A stretch of DNA of 64,000 nt from Heliocidaris tuberculata (GCA_025618425.1 CM046844.1:14400076-14464075), one strand, 5' to 3'; shown: positions 21,428 through 32,700, counted from the stretch's first letter. The notes: generated by a model from the letters alone, not told the origin. Numbers and translations: made by a program.

Positions 21428-22312
21428 CCGTAATGGCACCAGTCGTGGAGGGGTTTGACAGTTTTAGATTTATAATTTTCAGAAAATACCACGGTTGTTT
21501 AGGAATCACCCACCATTCGATGCCGAAAATGCTTGTGAATAAAATCCACCCGAAATATTGCATCTTGCTTCTACGGCGCGAACGCTACTGTGGCGCTTCT
21601 GCGGGGCTTCTGCTGCTCCAGTGTCGCCGCACTTTGCACCAGTGGTGCCGCACTCTTCGCAAATGATATTGCGAAGGAACGATTAGTCTAAGATAAATCA
21701 CTCTGTTGTAAAAATATTCACTCAGTACACGGCGTGCTACTGAAACCATACACAGGAAGCTATCTGACTATCGCGTTGTCTTTGGGGGATTGTGCATGCG
21801 CACTAGTATAATGCGCTTGTCGGGATCCTACGTCATGGTTTGTGTGTTGTAGGAATGGAGCGTCAAGACTGGAGCATAGGCATTCTCGGCAAGACAGCTA
21901 ACTTTGAAGAAAGATAATCTATTTCCAAAGTATTTTTCATGCAAAAAAAATTGTCTGGCCAACATCTATGGAACTTAAGCTCTGTTACATCGAAAACAGA
22001 AAATATGGTACATATCATTTATTTTGTTTCAGTCTGCTAAAGAGGAAGTTCTTGTTTTACAAAAAAATTAGCAGAACATAAAAAAGCCCCGTGGATAATT
22101 CTCTTTGGAAACAAACTTTTCCTGCCATAATTTTTTTGCGCGATCGGCAGCAAGCAAAACGCCGCATAGTTGTTCCTCATTTATTTTGGTAAAATATCTG
22201 CTAGTCAATCGCATCCGTTCATTTCGCTCCGGTGAGATTAGGGCAGTTGACACAGGGCGTTGCAGCAATGAAGCTGTATTACAAGGGCGCGCCACGACTG
22301 GTGCCATTACGG
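21428..22312. mobile_element. Mariner-like non-autonomous element (copy A)
   Basis: An 885-bp element has terminal inverted repeats CCGTAATGGCACCAGTCGTGG and its complement, flanked by TA (21426-21427 and 22313-22314). It is related end to end, in the opposite orientation, to the element at 57722-58754. A TA target and a short TIR suggest Tc1/mariner-type mobilisation. There is no transposase. Confidence 0.8.
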
Positions 22313-22358
22313 TAGTTCCTCCCCATGTATATTTTTTCAGTTACATTTCTACATGAAT

Positions 22359-22364
22359 TTTATT
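22359..22364 (-). terminator. Candidate PIGP polyadenylation signal
   Basis: AATAAA on the minus strand about 200 nt after the PIGP stop. The mariner-like element at 21428-22312 lies just beyond it. No transcript evidence is available. Confidence 0.4.
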
Positions 22365-22563
22365 ATAAAATGTAACAATAAAGAAAAATACCTGCAATGC
22401 CAGTTTTAATAAGAAAAAAAAGAAAGAAAGAAAAGCTGAGAAATTTATCACTAACAAGTGTCATGTCCTGAATTAGTTGTAATATGAAATTCACTTGATT
22501 CCAGGAAGATCCCATAAACAGCTGACTAGATGCAAATAAACCCCATCTCCTGCCATGCCTCTG

Positions 22564-22685
22564 TCATCTATGCTGGTCCTTGTTCAAATATAAATATCTA
22601 TTAACCTCACTGATGTGAATATCATATATTGGTGGAATTGCATCTGGAGGTGGGTCAGTCTCTGGTGGGCCTTTGGCATGTTTAT
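22564..22685 (-). CDS. PIGP: PIGP coding exon 4, with stop codon
   Basis: Encodes residues 91-130 ([20 protein letters not shown] ... NKDQHR) and TGA at 22566-22564. It carries the conserved DIHISEVN C-terminal signature. Acceptor TTTCATTTCAG. Confidence 0.95.
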
Positions 22686-25600
22686 CTGAAATGAAATTTG
22701 AAGGAAAAAAAGAAGAAGCTTGAATTGAACACTCCACATATTAATTCTCAAGATATATCCACATTCCACATAATACACAAATAAATGCTGAAAACTAAGA
22801 AATTACACACCTGCATTTGTAAACAACAAATAATGCAATTAACTTCCTTCTGTATACTACTACTAATAGTAACACAATAACTTACAGTGCACCATCTATC
22901 TAGTAAAAGTGTTTCAAAGTGTAGTCTTGTATTGCTCTGGCTTTGATAAGGCGCTCAAGCATTCAAAGAATTTCTTCCAGCAGGTTGGCCATTTACTTCA
23001 CCTGGGTCGAGAGTGGCATGTACTTTAATGCCTTGCCAAAGGATGTTAGTGCGGCCCAAGGCGGGGAATCAAAGACGATATCATTCATTATATCCACAGT
23101 CCGGTGACTTATCCACTTGACCTCTTAGAAAACATTAAAACCATCAATTCATCTTAAGATGTGTGTGTGTGTGTGTGTGGGGGGGGGGGGGGTGACAATC
23201 AGGACTGAAACATGCAGAGGGGATCAAAAAAACACAATATTCTTTTTTAATGTCATCTTCTAAACTGTACATTTAGGTTACAATCAATTATCTATGCAAA
23301 TGGTAAAGACACTCATAGTCAGTGGAGTAGAGGGGTGGGGGAAGTACATGTATATTTGTATAGTGCTAGTGAGTTAAAGGGAAAGTCCTGATATTAAGTT
23401 GGTTTTAAAAGCAGCAGAAAAATTAAAGAAACAGATTCAATGAAAGTTTGAGCAAATTCTGATAAGAAATAAGAGAATTATGAATTTTTGAAGTTGTAAT
23501 CAATCAAACACAAATTGGCAACTCCGTGACGTATCTTGCGAGCTCTTCTCCCATTTGCTCAGTACAGAAAATCTCATAAATTTTCATTTTCTTAAAGTTT
23601 TTGATGAAGGAATAAATTTGTTTTATACAGGTTTTGTGTAAAAATATATGAGCAATGATTACATCTAAGGTGCATGTATGATTGAATACTTTCTTTAGAG
23701 AAAATGGAAATTAAAGATTTTGGGGGTACAGGGCAAATGGGAGAGGAGCTCGCGAGATACGTCACAGAGTTGCCAATTTGTGTTTGATTGATTACAATTT
23801 CAAAAATTCTTAACTTTTTCATTTCTTATCGTATTTTGCTCAAACCTTCACTGATCTGTTTCTTTAATTTTTTTTGCTTCTTCTAAAGCCAACTTGTAAT
23901 CCGGGTGGACTATCCCTTTAATGCCCTTATGGCTCTCCATATGTGACATAAAGATGAAAACAATCGACTTTTATGAATGATCAATTGCATCCAGCTAAAG
24001 CTAAGTTGACTGATGACCCACAAGAATGACAATCTATTTAAGGGTTCAAAATGGTGCTTTGACAAAGGGGTGGATCCAGGATTTTGTAAAAGTGGGGGCA
24101 CAGAGCTGGAAAAGTACACAATTAAGGAGGCAATTTTTTTTATTGTGTACTTAAGGTATGCCACTTGGGTTTCAAAAGGGGGGGGGGGGGGGGCTGCAGC
24201 CCCCCCCCCCCCCCCTGGATACGCCCCTGGGCTTTATTTCATCAAAAGTAGAGGGCTGGAATTAGGGTTGCAGTTGGGTTTTTGGTTAGGTTTAGGGTTA
24301 GGGTAGGGTTAGGGTTAGTATAGTGTTTGGTCCAGGGTTAATGTCATGAACTCTGTTTGTGTAGGATATTGACCGTGTAGCAATCATCTCCATAGCAATG
24401 TGTTGTAAAACCTCCATATATACTAAAATTATCGGTTTCTTAGCATGTCAGTCAATAAGCCATTTCGTAATTACATGTAGTACATGGTACAAATGACCCT
24501 GAAATAACCCCCATTTGTACTCGCACACCCATCTGTTTTGGTTTATACGCTACTTGTCATACTGCCGTGCGCCTCATGGTGCACATACTATGAAAGCGTA
24601 TAGAGGTCAACTGTACTCGGCACAGATGACCTTTATCTGGACATGCGCAAATTGTAATTACGAATTGGCTTATTGAGATGTCCCCATTGAACTCACCTGT
24701 CAGTGTTTTCATTGAATCAGGAGGTGGTGTAATGAGTAGACTATGAGCGGCGTAGAAGATATAGATGAATGAGATACACACACAGACATAGACTGGAAGA
24801 GCCAAAGCCCAGTATCTGTAAAATCAAATCATTCAAAGTATACGGTATACTTAACGTAACCTTGACAATGGCTGTGCTATTTCTCACGCAAATTCATGTG
24901 CATCCCGAGCACACACCCTTGGAAAGAAGTTCAAGTGAGACGTTGGAAAAGGAAAACGAAGGGGAAAAACATTGATAGACTGGTGAAGGAATAGGAGTTA
25001 AAAGAATGGCTGTGCTACTTCTCACATAAATTCATTTGCATCCTGAACACATACCCTTGGAAAGAAGTTCAAGTGAGATGTTGAAAAAGGAAAATGAAGG
25101 GGAAAAACATTGATAGACTGGTGAAGGAATAAGAGTTAAAAGAATGGCTGTGCTATTTCTCACGCAAATTCATTTGCATCCCGAGCACACACCCTCGGAA
25201 AGAAGTTCAAGCGAGACGGTGAAAAAGGAAAAGGAAGGGGAAGAACACTGATAGACTGGGGAAGGAATAAGAGGTAAAAGAATGATAAGAAATGACTTAC
25301 TTTTGAGGCCAGTATGTCAGCCCAGCAGAATGGAGCCATTTATCCGGGATATAAGCCCATATCAAATAAAGTCCTGTAGTTGAAAAAAAAAAAAGAAGAA
25401 AGAATAAAAATAGACAATTACTTTAATCACCATAATACAGCAGTGTAAAACATTGGGGTTTTTTCTTCATGGGGGTCTCTTTAGATATTCTTTTGTAAAA
25501 GTGAGAATGGTCAAAATGATTACCGTAAAATGATTGATTTTTAGGTTTGTATTGCTTCAGTCTTAATGAACAAATGGATTTTATCCTTCCATACCACGAG

Positions 25601-27313
25601 CCCCTCATGAGTAGCCTGGGAGACTTCCTGGAGAGTTAAAAAACAAAAATGCTATTGCATACAACCAAGTGAAGCCTGGCACTTTTGTCTACCTTCGCAA
25701 TTTAGCCAAGTTATCACGCAAAAAAAGGCGTTCAGAAATTATCCAAAACATACCGAGCGTCGATCTTCATGGAGCCTCTTGTATTTGCAGATTCAAAATG
25801 GCAGCTTACATGTATTTGAACATACATACTCGAGTAAGCTGTCGGTGCTGCAACGTAATCAAAACTATATGATGTGGTGCAGTAGTGGAGATGTCTTACA
25901 AAATCTGTATTGATGCTAATGGTCGAGATTTCGACAAACAGATTCGATCGATCATACACTGTACATGTATGTCTTCCAAAGGATGACTAGAGAGTATAAA
26001 TTAACCCTTTCAGGACAAGAATTATTTAATGGCTAAATTGATCACATTTTGCTCTTCAAATTGGCAACAATAATATTTTCTTTTAGTGGTACATAGTTCG
26101 AATAACTTGTAATGTCTTTAAAAAAAATATACATGGTTAGGAATTTGCCGTAAAGTTTTAGAAATTGCCAATTTTGATGAAAAAACAATGATTTTGAACC
26201 TCTCAATGTGTTGCCAATTTAAGGATCTCAAAGTTTATTCTCGTTTTAAAAATTCCTGGCATCAAACGCAATATGGTCATGCAATAAAAATGGACAAAGT
26301 ATGTGTAGAAAATTTTGCTCTTTCTACTCATGCATCTGGTATATTTTCTAGAGCTCTGAATCAAAAGTTATTGAGCCAAACCACAAAATGTGGTCAATTG
26401 TCTCGAAAGGGTTAAGGAGGGAAGTTCTCTCTACCCCTCCTCGGACTCTCTAGCTCACATTCAGAGGGCATACAGTGCATTATCAAATCTTTTCAATTTC
26501 ATCAGACATCTTCACTACTGCACCACATTGTATAGTTTTGATTACGTTGCAGCACCAACAGCATACGTATGCGACAAAAAGCCGCCATTTTGAATCTGTA
26601 TTATATACAAGAGGCTCCGTGGAGCTCGGTAAGTTTTGGATAATTTCTGAATGCCTTTTTTTTGTGTAAATTCCAATATTTCATTTTTAAATATGTGACC
26701 CTCCACCACAAAACCACCAATAAGTCGTGATGGGAGTTTTAGAGTAAACAGCTTAAAAAGGTGGTTTGGGTGGAAATTTTGATTTTAAGTTTTTTGTATT
26801 TTCTGAAAGTTCATTTATAAATCTACTATCTGACAAACTTTCAGGGTAAAATACCATGCTAAAATATGTTTCTACTCTCATTCAAAATGACCATGTCTTC
26901 CTGGACATTCAAACTTTGTGTGTCAACTTGCTGGGATTGTACTTCACATTGCTTTTCTGGTATTGCTTATAAACTATCCACTGTCTGATATTCAAAATCT
27001 AAAGAAACAAAGAAATTTATCTATTCTGAAGGTATGGAAAGCTTCAACCCAATCCAATTAGTACTTTAAAGTGTATGCAAGGGAGTTTTGACTCATCCTT
27101 TTGTGCGACAAACAATAGGACACACATTAATCAGTCAATTCCACAACACAGGACTTAATACATGGGACCGATCTATCCAAATTATTATCATCTACTCTGC
27201 GAACATTACGATAAATTTATATTCTAGTACTCACCAAATCCTAAAATTGATCCAAGATAGAGAACAAATCCATAAATAGCCCTTTCAGGAGTCGGGGCAG
27301 GATTGTTAGCCAT
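22564..27313 (-). CDS. PIGP: GPI-GlcNAc transferase subunit P, complete, 4 coding exons
   Basis: PIG-P is a small ER membrane subunit of the GPI-N-acetylglucosaminyltransferase complex, which transfers GlcNAc from UDP-GlcNAc to phosphatidylinositol in the first step of GPI-anchor synthesis. Coding exons on the minus strand are 27313-27235, 25373-25301, 24815-24697 and 22685-22564. Junctions are GT-AG with consistent phases, giving 393 nt and 130 aa plus stop (human short form 134 aa). Two membrane segments are visible: about residues 10-37 ([20 protein letters not shown]...) and 51-78 ([20 protein letters not shown]...). Between them lies the family hallmark [11 protein letters not shown]. 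The C-terminal tail keeps [18 protein letters not shown], matching the PIG-P AIPxxxDIxISEVN block. The start matches [10 protein letters not shown] of homologues. The introns are repeat-laden. A palindromic CRE lies about 80 bp upstream of the ATG. Confidence 0.96.
22925..23127 (-). mobile_element. SINE-like element in PIGP intron 3
   Basis: Shares CACCTGGGTCGAGAGTGGCA...CTTGCCAAAGGATGTTAGTG with the copies at 9045-9182 and 13742-14065. The right end on the minus strand reads GAGGTCAAGTGGATAAGTC and later GATTCCCCGCC, compatible with degraded A and B boxes of a tRNA-derived head. Confidence 0.6.
23160..23192 (+). repeat. (TG)n followed by G-tract
   Basis: GTGTGT dinucleotides run directly into a tract of 14 G. 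Located in PIGP intron 3. Confidence 0.9.
23378..23917. mobile_element. TTAA-flanked foldback MITE in PIGP intron 3
   Basis: A 540-bp inverted repeat beginning AGGGAAAGTCCTGA and ending GGTGGACTATCCCT. Both sides carry TTAA (23374-23377 and 23918-23921). Paired arms contain CAAACACAAATTGGCAACTC and GAGCTCTTCTCCCATTTGC and their complements. Piggybac-type target preference. No ORF. Confidence 0.85.
24066..24235 (+). repeat. G-tract repeat family, copy 1 (PIGP intron 3)
   Basis: Starts AGGGGTGGATCCAGGATTTT, continues with AAGTACACAATTAAGGAGGC and TATTGTGTACTTAAGGTATGC, then GGGTTTCAAAA and long G and C runs around CTGCAG, and ends CTGGATACGCCCCTGG. Copies recur at 43510-43675 (minus), 52603-52772 (plus) and 54962-55140 (minus). 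Confidence 0.75.
24285..24318 (+). repeat. Interstitial telomere-like TTAGGG repeats
   Basis: Four to five imperfect TTAGGG units in PIGP intron 3, in the GGTTAG orientation. Vertebrate-type telomere motif, which many invertebrate deuterostomes share. Confidence 0.75.
24697..24815 (-). CDS. PIGP: PIGP coding exon 3
   Basis: Encodes residues 51-90 ([20 protein letters not shown] ... [10 protein letters not shown]), membrane helix 2 and its flank. TTTTACAG acceptor and GTGAGT donor. Confidence 0.95.
24868..25281 (+). repeat. 138-bp tandem repeat, three copies, PIGP intron 2
   Basis: Copies start at 24868, 25006 and 25144 with ATGGCTGTGCTATTTCTCAC, exactly 138 bp apart. Each contains GGAAAGAAGTTCAAG and GATAGACTGG. 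The array fills most of the intron between exons 3 and 2 and ends about 20 bp from the exon 2 donor. Confidence 0.9.
25301..25373 (-). CDS. PIGP: PIGP coding exon 2
   Basis: Encodes residues 27-50 ([20 protein letters not shown] ...), the end of helix 1 and the lumenal/cytosolic loop with TYWPQK. CTACAG acceptor and GTAAGT donor. Confidence 0.95.
25719..26663. mobile_element. Large foldback element in PIGP intron 1 split by a TTAA MITE
   Basis: Arms 25719-25915 and 26495-26663 are inverted copies sharing AATTATCCAAAAC, AAGAGGCTCC, TTCAAAATGGC and GCAGTAGTGAAGATGTC-like blocks. The spacer contains the separate element 26005-26411. The element contains GCCATTTTGAATC (YY1-like) in both arms. 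Superfamily not assigned. Confidence 0.7.
26005..26411. mobile_element. TTAA-flanked element, CCCTTTC...GAAAGGG termini, copy 1
   Basis: A 407-bp element begins CCCTTTCAGGACAAGAATTA and ends TGTCTCGAAAGGG, between TTAA at 26001-26004 and 26412-26415. CCC...GGG ends plus TTAA match the piggyBac-type pattern. It carries AATTGGCAACAATAATATTTT and CTCAATGTGTTGCCAATT. Related copies are at 37251 and 53469. Confidence 0.85.
27235..27313 (-). CDS. PIGP: PIGP coding exon 1
   Basis: Encodes residues 1-26 ([20 protein letters not shown] ...) and the start of the first membrane helix. GTGAGT donor, phase 1. Confidence 0.95.
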
Positions 27314-27314
27314 G

Positions 27315-27480
27315 GTTTCTAGTAAGTTCACGGGGATTCCGTGTCCATTCCGAGGCGAAGCCGAAGGTCTGTAAAAATGGGAATCTCCCCTATGACGTCA
27401 TTGGGATCGCGCAGCAAGAGCTGCGCTGGTTGGCGTCGTCGATCTTGAACTTCTTGCTCTAGCTCTCGGTCAAATAAAAT
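27315..27480 (-). promoter_or_regulatory. PIGP proximal promoter/5'UTR with palindromic CRE
   Basis: A short CpG-bearing segment just upstream of the PIGP ATG. It contains the full palindrome ATGACGTCAT (27392-27401), a CREB/ATF-type site about 80 bp from the ATG, and several CG-rich words (GGATCGCGCAGC, GGCGTCGTCGATC). The start site itself is not determined. Confidence 0.6.
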
Positions 27481-29310
27481 GAATTCCTATAGTTTCTCGA
27501 CCGTTCCTCCTTCCACTTTTCGGCCCGCCTCATTTCTTTCAATGTTATTTGATATTTTGTTTTGAAATAAAATATGTAAGAATCTGAGGACATCTAAGCA
27601 ATGAGCATAGGCGTACGGCCTGGCACATTTTCGCGAGTGGGGCTGGCGCTTTTTTCCCGAATATCAACTTTTCAATTTCTGAAAATCTACATAAATTACA
27701 TATTCAGACATATAACTAACCAAATATGAGGATATTCGGGCATCTCGCTGCCCGAATATGAGGTGGCGGTTGCCCAAATGATGGGTACTTTCAATATCCT
27801 CAAGTCAGGGGGGCGGCCGCCCCCAGCCAGCCCCCGCCTCGTACGCCTATATGGCAATGAGGTACCAAAAATCGTGCGTATGATGCAATTTCACCATGTT
27901 TTGATCCTCTTTATAGCATTTGTACAATTAAAATGAAATTATGAAAAATTTGTGTTGAAATCGACCCAATAGCATTGGTATATAGGTATACAGAACAAAA
28001 CAAAACAAAATCAAAAATCAAATATTAAATATCAAGAAACCCCTCTTCCTCATTTTCGAAACATCCAGACCAGAAACTAGGAATCAATTTTACTTGGTCC
28101 AATGCAATTACAAAATGATCCAATATTTGGGTCAGTTTGAAAGGTCTATGCATTGTATTGGGGTAAGGGCGTTTTGAATTTTGAAAGGGGGGGGGGGGGG
28201 TGTGACATCTATATTTGCCGACAAAAATGCTGCACCCTAAATAGTAAAAAATCGCAGATGTAGAGATCTTGATCATACGGGCCCATTTTAGCAAGGGGGG
28301 GGGGGGGTGCATGGGCTGACGCCTTTTGCCTGAATATCAACTTTTTAATTTCTATATTTTTGCGAGCGAGCAGAGTGAATGAGTAATTAAAAAAAAAAAT
28401 CGTAGTGAAAATGTACAGAGGTAACATACAGAAGTTAAATAATTATCCGGGAACCTCGCTGCCCAAATATGTGGACATTCTGGGACCTCGCTGCCCAAAT
28501 ATGAAGTGGTGGTTGCTCGAATATCGGAACTTTGAAAATCCTTGGGGGCGGGGGGGGGGGGGGCTGCAGCCGAAAGGGGACGCCTTTTGCCCTAATATTA
28601 ACTTTCCAGTGTTTTGGGCCAGTTTTTTTTCCCTTCGTTTTCTTTACTTCCCTTTTCCTTTTCTTCTTTTCATTCTGTTTTTGTTTTTCTTTCTTTATAT
28701 TGTTTTTTCCTTTTCCATTCCTCTTTCTTCTCCCGTCCCCCTCCTCCCCCCCTCCCCCCCGACAGAGGTGGCGCATTTGCCGACAGCAATTTTGAGTGTG
28801 GGGGGTGACATCCCCACACCCCTTCTCTATGACTCCGCTGTATTTTGGGTATGAAAGAAAATATTTGGTTGTTGCAAATTAAGATCGACCAAGGGGCATA
28901 GATATCATGCCGTTAAATACCATCATTTCAGAACGATATGCATGTGTCCAAAATTCAATGCCTTGAATCATTTGGATAGTGGCAACATGGGGGTGGGGGG
29001 GGGGGTGCCTTGATGGATAAAATGAAGAACGCCACTGCTTGTCTTGATTGTGGGGGTAGGTCAGTAGGTGCATGTTCCCTAATCTCCTCTCTCTAGCTCT
29101 CTTACTATCTCTTCCCCCGTTCCTCCTTTCGCCATTTGATTGGGAGGGGAGAGGAGAATTAGGCAAGTGCCCCCGTCGCTACAACACTGCATGGAACACG
29201 CTCATGACTCCACAAACATTTGAAAAAATTGTGGTAATTTTGAGTTTTAAGGTAATGAAAATTAATTTGCCATTGACATACAAAAAGAGAGAACGATTAT
29301 GGACTAAAGA
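27481..29310. other. Repeat-derived intergenic DNA with G-tracts
   Basis: No gene recognised. Several G-runs (28188-28200, 28296-28307, 28549-28563) sit beside repeated phrases such as GGGAACCTCGCTGCCCAAATATG and GCCTTTTGCCTGAATATCAACTTT. These look like fragments of one G-tract-bearing repeat inserted several times (near 27630-27830, 28290-28600). Confidence 0.4.
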
Positions 29311-29316
29311 ACACCT

Positions 29317-29624
29317 GGGGTGTTTCATAAAGCTGTTCGTAAAGTTACGCATGGCTTTACGAATGAATTAAACATGAGAAGCCAAATGGGATCCTCAATC
29401 ATTTTTAAGTGCATCAACTCAAGGTGAACTGTGCAGATGTAGATTAACATTCTTATTATAACAAACATTTTTAATGCAAAGTATATTTCTTGCCATAATT
29501 TAATTGAGGTTATTGGAAATACAGTCACACTTTGTTAAAACATCAGGAAAAACTTTGGGCATCCTATCTGGCACTTCATATTCAAGTCGTGCGTAACTTT
29601 ACGAACAGCTTTATGAAACACCCC
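29317..29624. mobile_element. Foldback MITE, GGGGTGTTTCATAAAGC termini
   Basis: A 308-bp element with about 35-bp near-perfect terminal inverted repeats (GGGGTGTTTCATAAAGCTGT and complement). Only the ends pair well. No ORF. Confidence 0.8.
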
Positions 29625-29716
29625 GCAGGGCCCATTATTCATCCATGGAAACTTACCATGCAGTCCTATGATAATAATAATTTATTTCATCATTTCGATT
29701 GCATCGATGCTTCCCC

Positions 29717-29854
29717 GGGGAGCGTTTCATCAAGTGTTTTGTCAGTGATTTTTACCGACAACTGTTATAAGCTACTGAAATCCTTGCATCTGATTGGCTG
29801 AGAGCAAATTTGTCAGTAAAAATCACTGACAAAACGCTTGATGAAACGCTCCCC
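29717..29854. mobile_element. Short foldback MITE, GGGGAGCGTTTCATCAAG termini (copy 1)
   Basis: 138 bp with nearly perfect arms (AGTGATTTTTACCGACAA and complement). The loop contains GCTACTGAAATCCTTGCATC and GATTGGCTGAGAGC, a CCAAT-box-like word. Sister copies are at 39774-39913 and 48861-49000. Confidence 0.85.
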
Positions 29855-32450
29855 CGATTTTAACAGCGGTGTATCTAGCATATCTTAGCGCCTCCTCCCC
29901 TTTCGGACGCCCTAAACACAAACCAGGACAACCAGCAGTGGGTCTGATTATCAATTTCTGAATACGCCATTGTTCTGTACCATTCCTGATAATGTCTCAA
30001 GTGGCTGATTGGGGGGGGGGGGGGGGGGATGTGCCCCCGGCAAAAACCTATACTGGCATCATTACACATGCGTGTCCCTGGCAAATAAACCTGGATACGC
30101 CACTTGTCCCGATTCGATGGCTTTCCGAATTTAACAAAATGAACTTATAATAGGCCTATGTAATTATCACATCGGAAACATGGGCAAGGTCAAAGATCAT
30201 GACACTCGGATATAGATCTCTGCCATGATATTAATCTACTTGGCAAATGTAAATGTTTCTTATTATGTTGAATACATTGGCGATTATTTCCGTCTTTAAG
30301 GGCAAAGATCATGAAATACATCTTGTCTTGTTATCATAACCTGACACCAAACATTTATTTTTATCTCTTTGGCACAACCCCCCTTTTCCCAATAAAACGA
30401 CCCTCCGCGCGGTTTACGAGGTAAAGAGAAAATGATAATACGGAAGTACACTATAACAGAAATGCCAATCAACAATGAACAATATGACTATGCCTGAGTG
30501 GTTATAGTATGTTGATGCTGCTCGTAAATATTGAATAGATATGAATACCAATGTGCCACGTATAAGCATATCATACGATGATCACCGACGGTTATCACAA
30601 TGTTCGAATTGTGATCGAGTAAAACATTAGCATAATAGTATTATTTGCTTTAATCCATAATTATGATGCGATGCGTGCGCATGTGGAATGACGTTGATAA
30701 TAATTATGAAAGGTTTTGCAGTTGAAAAGAGTAGGCGTTTATGGTATGTAGAATTTAAAATATCAACATGATTGAAATAATAATTCAATCAATCTAAAAC
30801 TATCATCTTTGTAGACAGTAGCATATCGCGAGAAAAAAAAATTACTTGTGTATCATTTCCTCTTTTTGAACTGTTTATTCTCCGCTTCATTAAGAGTAAC
30901 AGCTATCATTATTCTACTCGCGTATCAGAGAATTCAAGAGCCTTCACCAATATACCACGTAGGCTACATAATGATTATAATAATATAATGCTCCACGCCT
31001 AACAAGATTTTCCTGTGCCCCTTGATAGGAATGATATATACCCCCTTGCTCCAATGAAAAAAAAAATGATATTGGCTACGCCGCTGCTTTTTAATACGTT
31101 GTAAAGATGCATGCTGGAAAGCATATGAATAAGACTTATGTTTCATGATAGTACGAGTACTAATAGCACTTCAGTGATATACGGGAGGGGGGGGGGGGTG
31201 GCTGGGAGGGAGGTGGCAGGGTAACCGGCTGTTTGCCGTCGATTCACAGCGATTTTGTCAATGTTTATCTTGGCCTTCAAACGGAGGAAGGGGGGGGGGG
31301 TGGGCATAGTGACGGCTCCATCCTATAGTCTGTCACTGTCACCCAATATGGAAAGATATAGCATACAGACAATCACTTGCCTTCTAATACCATTCCCAAA
31401 ATGCCCTCATCCAAGCTGCACACTCTCTTTGTTCACTCGCAGAAATATTATTTCAGTCATAGCTCATGAGATATCATAACAATCAAAACGCGATTATTCT
31501 CATATCGTGGAAGTATAATTAGATTGCCGTGGCATATCCGATCCTGTCCCTTCTTTCCCAATCCCTACGAGCATTGGTGCATGTTGAAGATGATGATGGG
31601 CATTTATGAAAAAAAAACGATGTAAATAATGAGGGCATCTACATAAGATATTATATTCTCAAAACATCATTCTGACATTCTCCCATTACGCTTTGATAAT
31701 AATTGCTATTATTATTATTAAGGAAACACATGTTACGATACTCCCCTTTTGAGGACATGCTACCCCCCCCCCCCTCCGACTCTTTCGCCCTCCTGCATAG
31801 ACTTTAAAAATTGTGTAGTAAAATAGGATCAACTATATAAAGGCCTCATCGCATAATGAAGATTTAGGTACGGCCTACTGAATGCTTTTAAAACGGCCAT
31901 CAGTGATATGCAAACATTGGGAGATTACGTAATAAACCTCAAATCGCAGAAAGGACTAGTACTATAATATACACTCATGTACACAGAGAAATAACACAAA
32001 GTTTGTTTGGAAACTTCGTAATAATTGGTAAAATATCAGGATGTTTAAAAGTTTCATGTGTAATAGTTTTTTTTTATTACTTAATTTTGTGTGAAACTTT
32101 ACTTTCTTGTTTACAATATCTTCTGAAAGAACTTATTCTTTATATTGTCAAAAATTCATGAAATCATTTTGACACAACTCGTTTATCTTATTAATGGGCA
32201 AGTCAGGGATGATATTGTAGGCCTAAATGGCGTGAACATCAATCGACATTGACTCGAAAAGAATTATTTTGTAATTTCAATCAGAAATGTAGACTATAAT
32301 CTTTTATTTGATTTGTTACGTGCTGGACATTATTTTGACTTATCTATTTGTCTGTGTATATAATTATTCTGAAGGTTTTATTATGGTTCAGACCTAATTT
32401 CTTATAGGAAGTTAAGTTATAGATAAAAAATTATTGTTGTGGTTATTATC
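29855..32450. other. Intergenic DNA, no gene recognised
   Basis: Contains G-tracts (30009-30028, 31189-31199, 31290-31300) and AT-rich unique sequence. I see no conserved coding exon or RNA gene. Confidence 0.4.
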
Positions 32451-32457
32451 AATATTT

Positions 32458-32458
32458 A

Positions 32459-32538
<80 letters not shown>

Positions 32539-32700
32539 CATTATTATTGTTATTATTGCTGTTATTATTATAATTATTATTATTGTTATTATTATTATCA
32601 TCATTATCATTATTTTTATTATCATTATCATCATTATATTTATTGTCATTATTATTATCATTATTATTATCATTATTATCATTGTTGTTATTATATTATT
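32458..32700 (+). repeat. (ATT)n trinucleotide microsatellite
   Basis: About 240 bp of TTA/ATT triplets with scattered TCA/TTG interruptions. Its long open translations (poly-Tyr, poly-Ile) are artefacts. Confidence 0.95.

Noticed and set aside
28405..28854. 149-codon ORF with Phe/Leu/Pro-rich C-terminus
   Set aside because: Covers G-tract and pyrimidine-rich repeat DNA. No conserved domain or splice context.
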